A DNA stretch of 64,000 bases from an uncultured Lachnospiraceae bacterium (lineage in GTDB: Bacteria > Bacillota > Clostridia > Lachnospirales > Lachnospiraceae), in NCBI GenBank assembly GCA_934352055.1, contig CAKRJY010000002.1:62001-126000 (forward strand), written 5' to 3'. The notes beneath the pieces are model-generated. The model had not been told where the DNA came from. It was given only the letters and a program-made list of their open reading frames with translations, and ran no database searches. The translations under genes and the position numbers were made by a program. Shown piece after piece: positions 57,701 through 64,000 of the stretch (position 1 is its first letter; the number at the start of each line of letters is the position of its first letter).

Positions 57701-59727
57701 CCGTAGGAAATATAGAAAAGATAACATATGCAGATAATACGGCGGTTGGCTTCTTGTATGATGAACTAAATTTGGTAAAAGAAATTCAGGATTGGAATGG
57801 AATTACTAGTATTGTAAATGATGAGCTGGGACATCCAACTAAAATCACGGATGCAGAGGGCAAGAGTCTTGCATATGAATGGAGCAGTACAGGAGAAAGA
57901 AGCAAGGTTGTCTACCCGGATGGAAGTGAAGTCTCTTATCAATATGATGCGAATGGTTTGCTCTCACATTTGGAAACGAAAGATGGAATCATTTCATATT
58001 ACTACGACAAATTAGGACGACTGGTACAAAAAGACCTGCCGAATGGTAATAATGAAGAATTAAACTATACGGTCAATGGTCAGATATCCCGGATGCAGAG
58101 TAAAGGAAAGGATCATTTTGAGGAATATCAGTATAGATATGATGCCGTAGGCAATAAGATATGGGCGCAAAAACAAAGAAGACTCGGGCAGACAATGCCG
58201 GAGGTGCAGGAGTATGCATATGATAGGAACAATCAACTTGTAAAGGTTGTTGAGAATGATGTGGTGCGTAGAGAATACCAATATGATTCTTTTGGTAATA
58301 GAATTGCATTGCGAGAACAGATGAATCAGGGGCAGGATCGGCAGGTTAGGTATTTGTATAATGTTGCAAATCAGTTAATACAAAAAACTGAAAATGGCGA
58401 TCAGTACACATATGCATATGATAAAAGAGGTAACTTGTCAAAAGTTTCTGAAGGAAAACAGGAGATAAGGAACTTTATCTTTGATGAAAAGAATCTTTTA
58501 AGTAAGGTGCAGGATTTTAACGAAAATCATTATGATGAAATCAAATATCAATACAATGGATTGGGTTATCGAACGCAGGCAATCACGAAAAGATATAATG
58601 AAGAAATCATGGCAGATACCTTTACGATTGATATGACCAAGCAGTATAAAAATATGGTCGGGATGGTAAGAACAAAAGAAAATAGTAAAGCTGTAACAAC
58701 CAATTTCGTTTATGACTATAATATTGTGCAGTTTGATAAGGATAATGTCATCAATTATTATTTTAACGATGAACTAGGATCGGTAATGAGCCTGACGGAT
58801 GCATCTGGAAATGATCAGATATCCTATCGTTATGACGAATTTGGAAATATTGACCGGACAGATTCGACAAACTTTGACTATCAGCCATTTGGTTATACCG
58901 GATATCAGTTTGATCCTTGTGAGGGACTTTATTACGCACAGGCACGTCGCTATGATGCCCAAAACGGTCGATTTATAAGTCAGGATAAAGTACCGGGAAG
59001 TCAGGAAATTGTCTTAGCATTGCACCGTTATATTTACTGCGCAAACCGTGTATTTTATTATGTTGATCCAGATGGTTTAATGCCACATATATTGGCTGGA
59101 GCATTGGTAGGTGGCATTGTCGATGGTGGCATGGAAATTATTACCCAGGTCGCCGAAGGACAATTTGATGTCTTAGATTTGAATGATTGGAAGAAGGTTG
59201 GCGTCGCAACCATTGGAGGTGTGGTTAAAGGCGGTCTGACCGCGGCTGGAGTACCACCGACAATTGCCAATACCTTGGTGAATGCGGCAACTACATATGG
59301 AAAAGACTTGGTTGATGGAGAATCCACTGAGACAATCAAAGAGGATATAAAAGCATCAGTAGCTACGGATTTGATAATGGCTGGCGGAGGGGCAGTATTT
59401 AAGAAGGTAGGGAAAGCAGCAAAGAATACAACGGCGGTTAAAAAAATTACCAAGTCTATTACAAAGAAAAATTGGTACAATGTAATCAAAAATGTGATCA
59501 AGAATAATCCGATTACAAAGATGGCAAAAAAATCTGACCGCTATTACAGAATGGTTATAACAAAAGGACAAAGATATCATACGCAGGCACATGCAACAAC
59601 GATAAAAAATGGAGTTATAGCTGGCTATTATGAAGAAATTACTGATATAGTCAAAAAGAAAGCAGAATCCATGATAGACCATAATATAAAACTAGGCGGG
59701 GAGGCTTATAGAGAGTGTGTATCATGA
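54760..59727 (+). CDS. RHS-repeat polymorphic toxin 2
   Basis: A 1655-residue homologue of RHS toxin 1. Residues 1-174 (delivery domain) and the following 300 residues are almost identical to it; from about residue 490 the YD repeats are only distantly similar. The core ends with YAQARRYDAQNGRFISQD and YVDPDGL (1434-1440). Residues 1440-1655 are an unrelated toxin part: glycine-rich hydrophobic region (HILAGALVGGIVDGGMEII), Lys-rich helices and a final QRYHTQAHATTIKNG segment with two histidines that could be catalytic. No known toxin family recognised. No signal peptide. Immunity candidate follows. Confidence 0.93.
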   Translation: MYRDFTEQAKSQLKGYIDDVTPHGFFETLGDRITDFFRNFVETDIANYAGNFQGYQKRILDVKNVGKRNIDKLFDKEWGIEDSYKNWLSGACDTYDDELIKSFRALSNMLDAKGTGFHFSRQNLDDFKNASEAVSESSAEIATAKEEIETKEKEIEKLKKEKKGKRGEYNLFSADPVNLATGNFIYEKTDIRPEREMALSFRRFYNAQDKTMGVLGQGYRHNHEIALQEEKNEVEVIMDDGGVRFFVMTEEGYKGVLATRDLLEKDNEGDETQYVMTTPEGEKYRFNALGKLLEREDSNERKIRYTYNEADQLVRAESDRGDFLIFDYHSNGRLASVTDKSDRMVRFVYENEHLAEVIMANGNRYYYRYTQSGEMQEIKNAREVITVKNTYDEWHRIIRQDFPDGSKMLYEYQGNELILTERNGSKIIYTHDEKLRNTDVKYEDGTWEHYEYNEKSQKTLVRDRNGNTTRYSYDAKGNVVKVINALGQISTMTYDANNNLLTVKINRVEMVKNVYDKRGNMISSTEAGGDQKSYQYDDMGRLIHIENADHEQTEIFYTENGQIEKTIDNGVVTTYQYDDRGNVIQVTDAYGNVTKYAYDINDQIIHIENAIGEEAYLEYDFLGNVTKITDFDGHSIETQYNELNKESKVIDKEGNAITYEYDAMWNIARVYYPNETSIQYQYNPDNHLESVMGSACDTQKYQYDANGNLISEENGNGEKTRYVYDSLDRIKKVIDARGYTTGYAYDAYGNIIEKIDAKGNKWNWAYDKEGRCISETDPKGNSTHYEYTRGGRLEKKVLPNGAWEAYKYERGRIKEHQKSVGDVIQYTYDRNGKLTSQENCLGEKIEFIYDVLGRLKSIILPSGSQRKFTYNSVNRVTEIQDENGNVTQYTYSPNGNMTSVTDAMGNRTDYKYDCMGNLIEITQHGEQEEIQVTRYIWNEKSQITQIINPLGDGETYAYDLAGNLVSKVDGDGYVTQMAYDAVGNIEKITYADNTAVGFLYDELNLVKEIQDWNGITSIVNDELGHPTKITDAEGKSLAYEWSSTGERSKVVYPDGSEVSYQYDANGLLSHLETKDGIISYYYDKLGRLVQKDLPNGNNEELNYTVNGQISRMQSKGKDHFEEYQYRYDAVGNKIWAQKQRRLGQTMPEVQEYAYDRNNQLVKVVENDVVRREYQYDSFGNRIALREQMNQGQDRQVRYLYNVANQLIQKTENGDQYTYAYDKRGNLSKVSEGKQEIRNFIFDEKNLLSKVQDFNENHYDEIKYQYNGLGYRTQAITKRYNEEIMADTFTIDMTKQYKNMVGMVRTKENSKAVTTNFVYDYNIVQFDKDNVINYYFNDELGSVMSLTDASGNDQISYRYDEFGNIDRTDSTNFDYQPFGYTGYQFDPCEGLYYAQARRYDAQNGRFISQDKVPGSQEIVLALHRYIYCANRVFYYVDPDGLMPHILAGALVGGIVDGGMEIITQVAEGQFDVLDLNDWKKVGVATIGGVVKGGLTAAGVPPTIANTLVNAATTYGKDLVDGESTETIKEDIKASVATDLIMAGGGAVFKKVGKAAKNTTAVKKITKSITKKNWYNVIKNVIKNNPITKMAKKSDRYYRMVITKGQRYHTQAHATTIKNGVIAGYYEEITDIVKKKAESMIDHNIKLGGEAYRECVS
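54831..56232 (+). repeat. Near-identical tract shared by the two RHS genes (copy 2)
   Basis: Counterpart of 42289-43690. The run 55103-56006 showed no difference from 42561-43464. Such tracts let toxin tails be exchanged by homologous recombination. Confidence 0.85.
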
Positions 59728-59752
59728 TGTTAAGAAAAGGAGGCAAGGTTAA

Positions 59753-60610
59753 ATGAAAACAAAAATCATTGCTAGTATGGTGTCGTTGCTTGCATTATCC
59801 CTAATTAGTGGAATGATTGATTTACTCACTTACAGGAAAAATCCGAAAAATTATACAAAGTCTCTTAATAAATTTACCATACGTACATCTGCTGTGATGT
59901 GTATCTATGGAATTATGGGGGTAGGTATGGCGGCATTTTTGTTTGTGGGATATTTTTTGATTGCGAATGGATTTGAAGATAAAATTTCCGGAATTGCTAT
60001 GATGTCGACCATAATTATTGTCCTTTTTGTGATGGGTGTTGTTTGTCTGCTATATCCAATGCCAAGATTTTGGGATATTGTTGTTGACGGAGATGACATT
60101 ACGGTGATTAAACTATGGCTATTTAAAAAGTCGTTTAAAATCTCTGAGATCGAAAAGTGTATTATGCAGACTGGTGATGTCCGTGTATATTGCAAAGGAA
60201 AGAAACGTGCAGCGTTCATGTTTGATGCTATGATGAATGGTGTTAACAATTTCCTAAAAAGAATGGATAAAGAAGGTATCCTAGTAGAAGACAACAGACC
60301 AAAGGCAAATGCTGAAAAAGAGGATTATTTGGATAAAGATGAGATAGAAAAAATTACAGATAAGAATTATTTTATTAGTATAGGAGCAACATTACTTGGC
60401 CCAATATATTCACTATTGATAAAACAAAGGATTTCAGACCTCTTGATATCATCAATTACTCCATTTATTGCATGGTGCTGGTTGGAATACACTCGTTATA
60501 CACCACATAAGAAAGAGCAAGTGTATAAGGCGAATAGCGTAGCCGGAAAGGCGAATTTGATAGGAGTTATCCTGTTTATTTTATTTGTGATAGTTGACAT
60601 GATTTTTTAG
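59753..60610 (+). CDS. Membrane protein, presumed immunity to RHS toxin 2
   Basis: A 285-residue protein with about six membrane helices (5-25, 47-72, 78-100, then a cytoplasmic beta-rich segment 105-190, then 203-225, 230-245, 264-283). The cytoplasmic part shares the GDVR-centred pattern with the immunity candidate of toxin 1, and the overall layout resembles DUF6560-type proteins. It follows toxin 2 by 25 bases with AAGGAGG upstream. Immunity function is inferred from place and from the parallel at the first RHS gene. Confidence 0.7.
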   Translation: MKTKIIASMVSLLALSLISGMIDLLTYRKNPKNYTKSLNKFTIRTSAVMCIYGIMGVGMAAFLFVGYFLIANGFEDKISGIAMMSTIIIVLFVMGVVCLLYPMPRFWDIVVDGDDITVIKLWLFKKSFKISEIEKCIMQTGDVRVYCKGKKRAAFMFDAMMNGVNNFLKRMDKEGILVEDNRPKANAEKEDYLDKDEIEKITDKNYFISIGATLLGPIYSLLIKQRISDLLISSITPFIAWCWLEYTRYTPHKKEQVYKANSVAGKANLIGVILFILFVIVDMIF

Positions 60611-60653
60611 TGGAAGATCATATCGTTGATAAGAAAATCGAAGGAGAAAACAA

Positions 60654-61193
60654 ATGATTATTACAGTTTTAACGATTGTTGCATTATGGAAATTGTACAC
60701 CAAGGCAGGAGAAGCGGGATGGAAGTGTCTTATACCAATTTATAATATTTACATTATGTTTCAGATTGCGCGAAATGATGGATTTGTAAAGATGATTATT
60801 TTGGCAATCGTAGAAGGTGTGTGTTTCGTTCTTGGAACAGGTCTTATGGTGGCGGGAGCCATGGGTAGTGTCTTAGCAGTGATAATTGGTGCGATAGCCT
60901 TTATTGCAGGTATTGTGGCTGGTGTATACATGCTTGTTATTGAGTTTAGGATGTATGTGGATCTCGCACAAGCTTTTGGACATAAAAGAAATTTTGCATG
61001 GGGATTATTGTTGCTCGCACCAGTGTTTATCTGGATTATTGGACTAGGCGAAGATACATATAGTGGGAACTTTTATGCCGGAAACGTAAATGGTGTACAG
61101 AATATGATGGGCGCACAACAAAACGGTCAGACCAATTATGGTGCGTATATGCCACCACAGTATCCAGATAATCAACAGAATAAAGAGTTCTAG
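60654..61193 (+). CDS. DUF5684-like membrane protein
   Basis: A 179-residue protein with four membrane helices; LYTKAGEAGWKCLIPIYNIYIMFQIA and WGLLLLAPVFIWIIGLGEDTYSG are the two hallmarks of DUF5684. The C-terminal 40 residues are Gln/Asn/Pro-rich and cytoplasmic or external. Family function is unknown; members often neighbour signal peptidase or secretion genes. Last gene of the type VII operon before a terminator. It could assist assembly of the apparatus. Confidence 0.78.
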   Translation: MIITVLTIVALWKLYTKAGEAGWKCLIPIYNIYIMFQIARNDGFVKMIILAIVEGVCFVLGTGLMVAGAMGSVLAVIIGAIAFIAGIVAGVYMLVIEFRMYVDLAQAFGHKRNFAWGLLLLAPVFIWIIGLGEDTYSGNFYAGNVNGVQNMMGAQQNGQTNYGAYMPPQYPDNQQNKEF

Positions 61194-61263
61194 TTATGAG
61201 AGGAAGCTGACTATGTAAAGATTTACAGAGGAAGATTTTTATGGTCAGCTAGGATTAGCTGAG

Positions 61264-61293
61264 AGGTACTGTGTATATTTACAGTACCTTTTC
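61264..61293 (+). terminator. Terminator of the type VII operon
   Basis: AGGTACTGT (61264-61272) pairs with ACAGTACCT (61281-61289) and a short T run follows. The rest of 61194-61407 has no gene. Confidence 0.75.
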
Positions 61294-61407
61294 TAATGTT
61301 TACATTGCGACACAACTAGTTTAAAATAAATGTCATGAGTTATGTTTTCGGTTGAATGGGGAGATAAGAGTTAAGTATCGTATGATAGCAGTTCTTGCGC
61401 AAGTGCA

Positions 61408-61701
61408 ATGAGAAGTATTTGTATTATGCCAGTTACCGTTGTGGCACTTGTTTTAGTATTATTAAATCCAGCTATGGGTATTGTGGTATTCTTCTCTGCA
61501 AATATTGGAGCAATTATTGTTATTTCTCAGGTGAACCCAATTAGAGATGAAAACGCAACGAATATGTTATCCTTAGCATTGTACTTGGCATTGTTTATCT
61601 TTATGCTTGTAAGTTGCTACGTGATGTACAAGGCAAGTGGTATTTATGTGCCGGAAGAAATAGGTAACGGAATTACAGATTTATTGTCTGAATTAAGGTA
61701 G
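61408..61701 (+). CDS. Small hydrophobic membrane protein
   Basis: A 97-residue protein with three predicted helices (about 5-22, 24-42, 53-73). No family recognised. There is no good ribosome site before the ATG at 61408. A nine-codon reading frame (61382-61411, MIAVLAQVQ) ends in an ATGA overlap with it, so translation may be coupled. It ends 23 bases before the amidase gene. It could be an accessory of either the island or the amidase. Confidence 0.5.
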   Translation: MRSICIMPVTVVALVLVLLNPAMGIVVFFSANIGAIIVISQVNPIRDENATNMLSLALYLALFIFMLVSCYVMYKASGIYVPEEIGNGITDLLSELR

Positions 61702-61724
61702 AAAAAAGAGAGTGTCATAACAAA

Positions 61725-62762
61725 ATGAACAAGAAACATTGGCTTATTTCTATAGTAGTTATTCTTGTGGCGTTTGGAATAATGGTGACAAGCATTGTTT
61801 ATAACAGTCACAACAAGAAAACTACTGCGAATAAAACAAACACAAAAGAAATACAAGAAACAGAAACAAAGACGAAAGATAACGGAGAGGAAACCGCAGC
61901 ATCTGACGATGGCTCAAAGAAGGGCTACACCATGGCAGACTTGTCTGTTTGGACAACGGATACTGTAAATATGCGTGCTGATGATAATACAGATGCAGAG
62001 GTACTTGCTAAAGTGCCAAGACGTGAGGAGCTTCATTGTGTTGCTACGGGATCGGAATGGTATCAAGTGCAGTATGAGGACAAGACAGGCTATGTGAGTG
62101 CTGCATATCTGACAACAGAAGAACCGGCGGCAAACAGCTATGTGGTTGTGATTGATCCGGGGCATCAGGGAAGAGGCGATAGCACTACAGAACCAAATGG
62201 CCCGGGCTCAGCAACAATGAAAGCACGTGTGGCAGGTGGAACCCATGGTACAACGACAGGGGTATATGAATATGAACTGACCCTTGCAATTTCACAGCAG
62301 CTGCAGACGGAACTTCAGAATCGAGGCTATACCGTTTATATGACACGTACGTCGCACGATGTTAATATCAGTAATATGGAGCGCGCACAATATGCAACAT
62401 CCGTGGGAGCAGATATAGCGGTTCGTATCCATGCGAATGGAGCAGAAAATGCATCTGTGAGTGGCGCAATGGCATTGGCACCATCGTCTTCGAATCCATA
62501 TATTTCTTATTTGTCAGATAGCAGCTGGAATTTGAGTCAGTGTGTACTAAATTCTTATTGTCAGGCGACAGGAATGCGCAATCAGGGCGTTACTGGCAGT
62601 GATACCATGACGGGAATTAATTGGAGTACGGTTCCTGTTACAATTCTTGAAATGGGTTATATGACAAATCCGACAGATGATACAAATATGGAGAATCCAT
62701 CGTACCAGTCACAGATGGTACAAGGCATCGCCAATGGCATTGATGCATATTTTGGCTTGTAG
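61725..62762 (+). CDS. N-acetylmuramoyl-L-alanine amidase with SH3b domain
   Basis: A 345-residue envelope enzyme. N-terminal membrane anchor (about 6-27), Thr/Lys/Glu-rich linker, SH3b domain (about 73-132; VNMRADDNTDAEVLAKVPRREEL and GYVSAAYL), then an Amidase_3 domain (about 140-345). Zinc and catalytic residues are visible in VVVIDPGHQGR (His), YEYELTLAI (Glu), VRIHANGAEN (His) and TILEMGYMTNP (Glu). It cuts the amide bond between muramic acid and the stem peptide. Its nearness to the secretion island may be chance, or it may open the wall for the apparatus. Confidence 0.93.
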   Translation: MNKKHWLISIVVILVAFGIMVTSIVYNSHNKKTTANKTNTKEIQETETKTKDNGEETAASDDGSKKGYTMADLSVWTTDTVNMRADDNTDAEVLAKVPRREELHCVATGSEWYQVQYEDKTGYVSAAYLTTEEPAANSYVVVIDPGHQGRGDSTTEPNGPGSATMKARVAGGTHGTTTGVYEYELTLAISQQLQTELQNRGYTVYMTRTSHDVNISNMERAQYATSVGADIAVRIHANGAENASVSGAMALAPSSSNPYISYLSDSSWNLSQCVLNSYCQATGMRNQGVTGSDTMTGINWSTVPVTILEMGYMTNPTDDTNMENPSYQSQMVQGIANGIDAYFGL

Positions 62763-62785
62763 TAAATATGTTATAGAACGTAAAT

Positions 62786-62836
62786 AAAAGGCAGATCCTT
62801 TTGACACAGTGATGTGTGCGAAGAATCTGCCTTTTT
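62786..62836. terminator. Bidirectional terminator between the amidase and ABC-F genes
   Basis: AAAAGGCAGAT (62786-62796) pairs with ATCTGCCTTTT (62825-62835), with T runs on both strands, so it can serve the convergent genes. Confidence 0.8.
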
Positions 62837-62874
62837 CTTGTTGAAATTATAATAGTATAAGTATATTGCGTTTG

Positions 62875-64000
62875 TTAGTTGTCCTGTGCGTCGTCATCAG
62901 ACATAGCATATACCTGACGTTTACGCGCCATTTCATCACTCTCAAGATATTCGTCGTAAGTTGTAATCTTATCGATGATCTGTCCGTTTGGCATAATCTC
63001 GATGATACGATTAGCTGTTGTTTCAACAAACTGGTGGTCACGAGAAGAGAAAATAACAACACCTGGGAATTTGATCAAGCCGTTGTTTAATGCGGTAATG
63101 GATTCCATATCCAAGTGGTCAGTCGGCTCATCAAGCATGAGTACGTTGGATGCTTCAATCATCATGCGGGAAAGAAGAACACGAACTTTTTCACCACCGG
63201 AAAGAACACGCATTTTCTTTACACCGTCTTCACCGGCAAAAAGCATTCTGCCAAGGAATCCACGAACATAGGTGGCATCCTTGATTTCAGAGAACTGGGT
63301 CAGCCAGTCTACGATGACATCATCGGTATCGAAAATCTCTGTATTATCCTTAGGAAAATAAGACTGGGAAGTAGTAACACCCCATTTATAACTTCCTTCA
63401 TCCGGTTCCATTTCTCCGGCAAGGATTTTGAAGAGGACGGTCTTGGCGTGCTCGTTAGCTCCTACAAGCGCAACCTTGTCTTCGCGTCCTAAATTGAATG
63501 AAATGTGGTCAAGCACCAATTCGCCGTCGATCGTTTTGGTAAGATTTTCAACACTGAGTACTTCATTACCAATATCACGTTGTGGACGGAAATCAATGTA
63601 TGGATATTTACGGCTGGATGGTTTGATCTCATCCAATTCGATTTTCTCCAGTGCACGTTTTCTTGAAGTTGCCTGTTTTGATTTTGAAGCGTTAGCAGAG
63701 AAACGAGAGATAAAGTCCTGTAATTCCTTGATCTTTTCTTCTTTCTTCTTATTTGCCTCCTTCATCTGCTTCATTAACAACTGGCTGGATTCATACCAGA
63801 AATCATAGTTTCCGGCATACAATTGGATCTTTCCATAATCAATATCTGCAGTATTGGTACATACCTTATTTAAGAAGTAACGGTCATGCGATACAACGAT
63901 GACTGTGTTTTCAAAGTTGATTAAGAATTCTTCTAACCATGCGATCGCATCAAGGTCTAAGTGGTTTGTAGGCTCATCCAGAAGCAAAATGTCAGGATTA
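62875..64000 (-). CDS. ABC-F family ATPase, C-terminal part (partial)
   Basis: About 375 residues of a minus-strand gene whose start lies beyond the window. It begins inside the first nucleotide-binding domain (NPDILLLDEPTNHLD), followed by the long inter-domain helical linker (about 70-125, Lys/Glu-rich), then the second domain with LSGGEKVR and MLDEPTDHLD. ABC-F proteins act on the ribosome (translation or antibiotic protection) and have no membrane part. Odd points: the second Walker A reads GANEHAKT, with Ala where Gly-Lys is preceded by Gly, and the H-loop reads SSRDHQF without the usual His after Ser. It resembles the YbiT/YkpA branch. Confidence 0.9.
   Translation of the reverse strand, partial: NPDILLLDEPTNHLDLDAIAWLEEFLINFENTVIVVSHDRYFLNKVCTNTADIDYGKIQLYAGNYDFWYESSQLLMKQMKEANKKKEEKIKELQDFISRFSANASKSKQATSRKRALEKIELDEIKPSSRKYPYIDFRPQRDIGNEVLSVENLTKTIDGELVLDHISFNLGREDKVALVGANEHAKTVLFKILAGEMEPDEGSYKWGVTTSQSYFPKDNTEIFDTDDVIVDWLTQFSEIKDATYVRGFLGRMLFAGEDGVKKMRVLSGGEKVRVLLSRMMIEASNVLMLDEPTDHLDMESITALNNGLIKFPGVVIFSSRDHQFVETTANRIIEIMPNGQIIDKITTYDEYLESDEMARKRQVYAMSDDDAQDN

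Noticed and set aside
61309..61328. Third copy of the island operator before the small membrane gene
   Set aside because: Only about 12 of 20 positions agree with the core region and the dyad symmetry is lost.

Overview
The window reads as a chromosomal segment of a low-to-mid GC, anaerobic, spore-forming Firmicute of the Lachnospiraceae type. The evidence is spoVA germination genes, a pyruvate formate-lyase with its activase, MecA, an Ori-like Gram-positive RBS style (AGGAGG) throughout, and proteins typical of gut Clostridia (ACT plus UPF0210 pair, FtsA/PilM-like ATPase next to a WalJ-like hydrolase). No rRNA, CRISPR array, prophage or insertion sequence was seen. Almost all genes are on the + strand.

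Positions 1-28400 are mostly housekeeping. They hold the end of a metal ABC permease; spoVAA-AB-AC (no spoVAD or spoVAE follows); pflB and pflA; an amino acid permease and a diaminopimelate decarboxylase; tRNA-Leu(CAA); mecA; an XRE regulator with its own palindromic operator; an rsmF-like rRNA methyltransferase; a pantothenate/CoA cluster (panG-panB-panC-panD, then coaBC, with coaE further on); a YdcF-like envelope protein; a chemoreceptor; a 35-residue small protein; aminopeptidase P; polA; coaE; the FtsA-like ATPase with a metallo-hydrolase; and ACT/UPF0210.

Positions 28400-29800 are a junction: a RelE/ParE-type toxin-antitoxin pair, decayed coding scraps, and a divergently transcribed XRE repressor whose intergenic region carries a near-perfect palindrome.

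Positions 29808-61700 are the remarkable part, an approximately 32 kb contact-dependent antagonism island. It encodes a 1715-residue surface protein with Ig-like repeats; a PP2C phosphatase, a transmembrane Ser/Thr kinase, a membrane protein with five regularly spaced TT[VL]L motifs and three FHA proteins; a MinD/ParA-like ATPase; a 1690-residue RHS-repeat toxin with a membrane immunity candidate; then EsaB/YukD, EssC and WXG100 components of a type VII secretion system; three small helical proteins; and a second RHS toxin (1655 residues) with a homologous membrane immunity candidate. The two operons share the operator AGACCAAWTTGGTCT overlapping their -35 boxes, so they probably form one regulon. 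The combination looks like a type VII system that exports RHS toxins under a kinase/phosphatase/FHA switch otherwise known from type VI secretion.

Positions 61700-64000 hold an SH3b/Amidase_3 cell-wall amidase and the C-terminal part of a minus-strand ABC-F ATPase that runs off the window.
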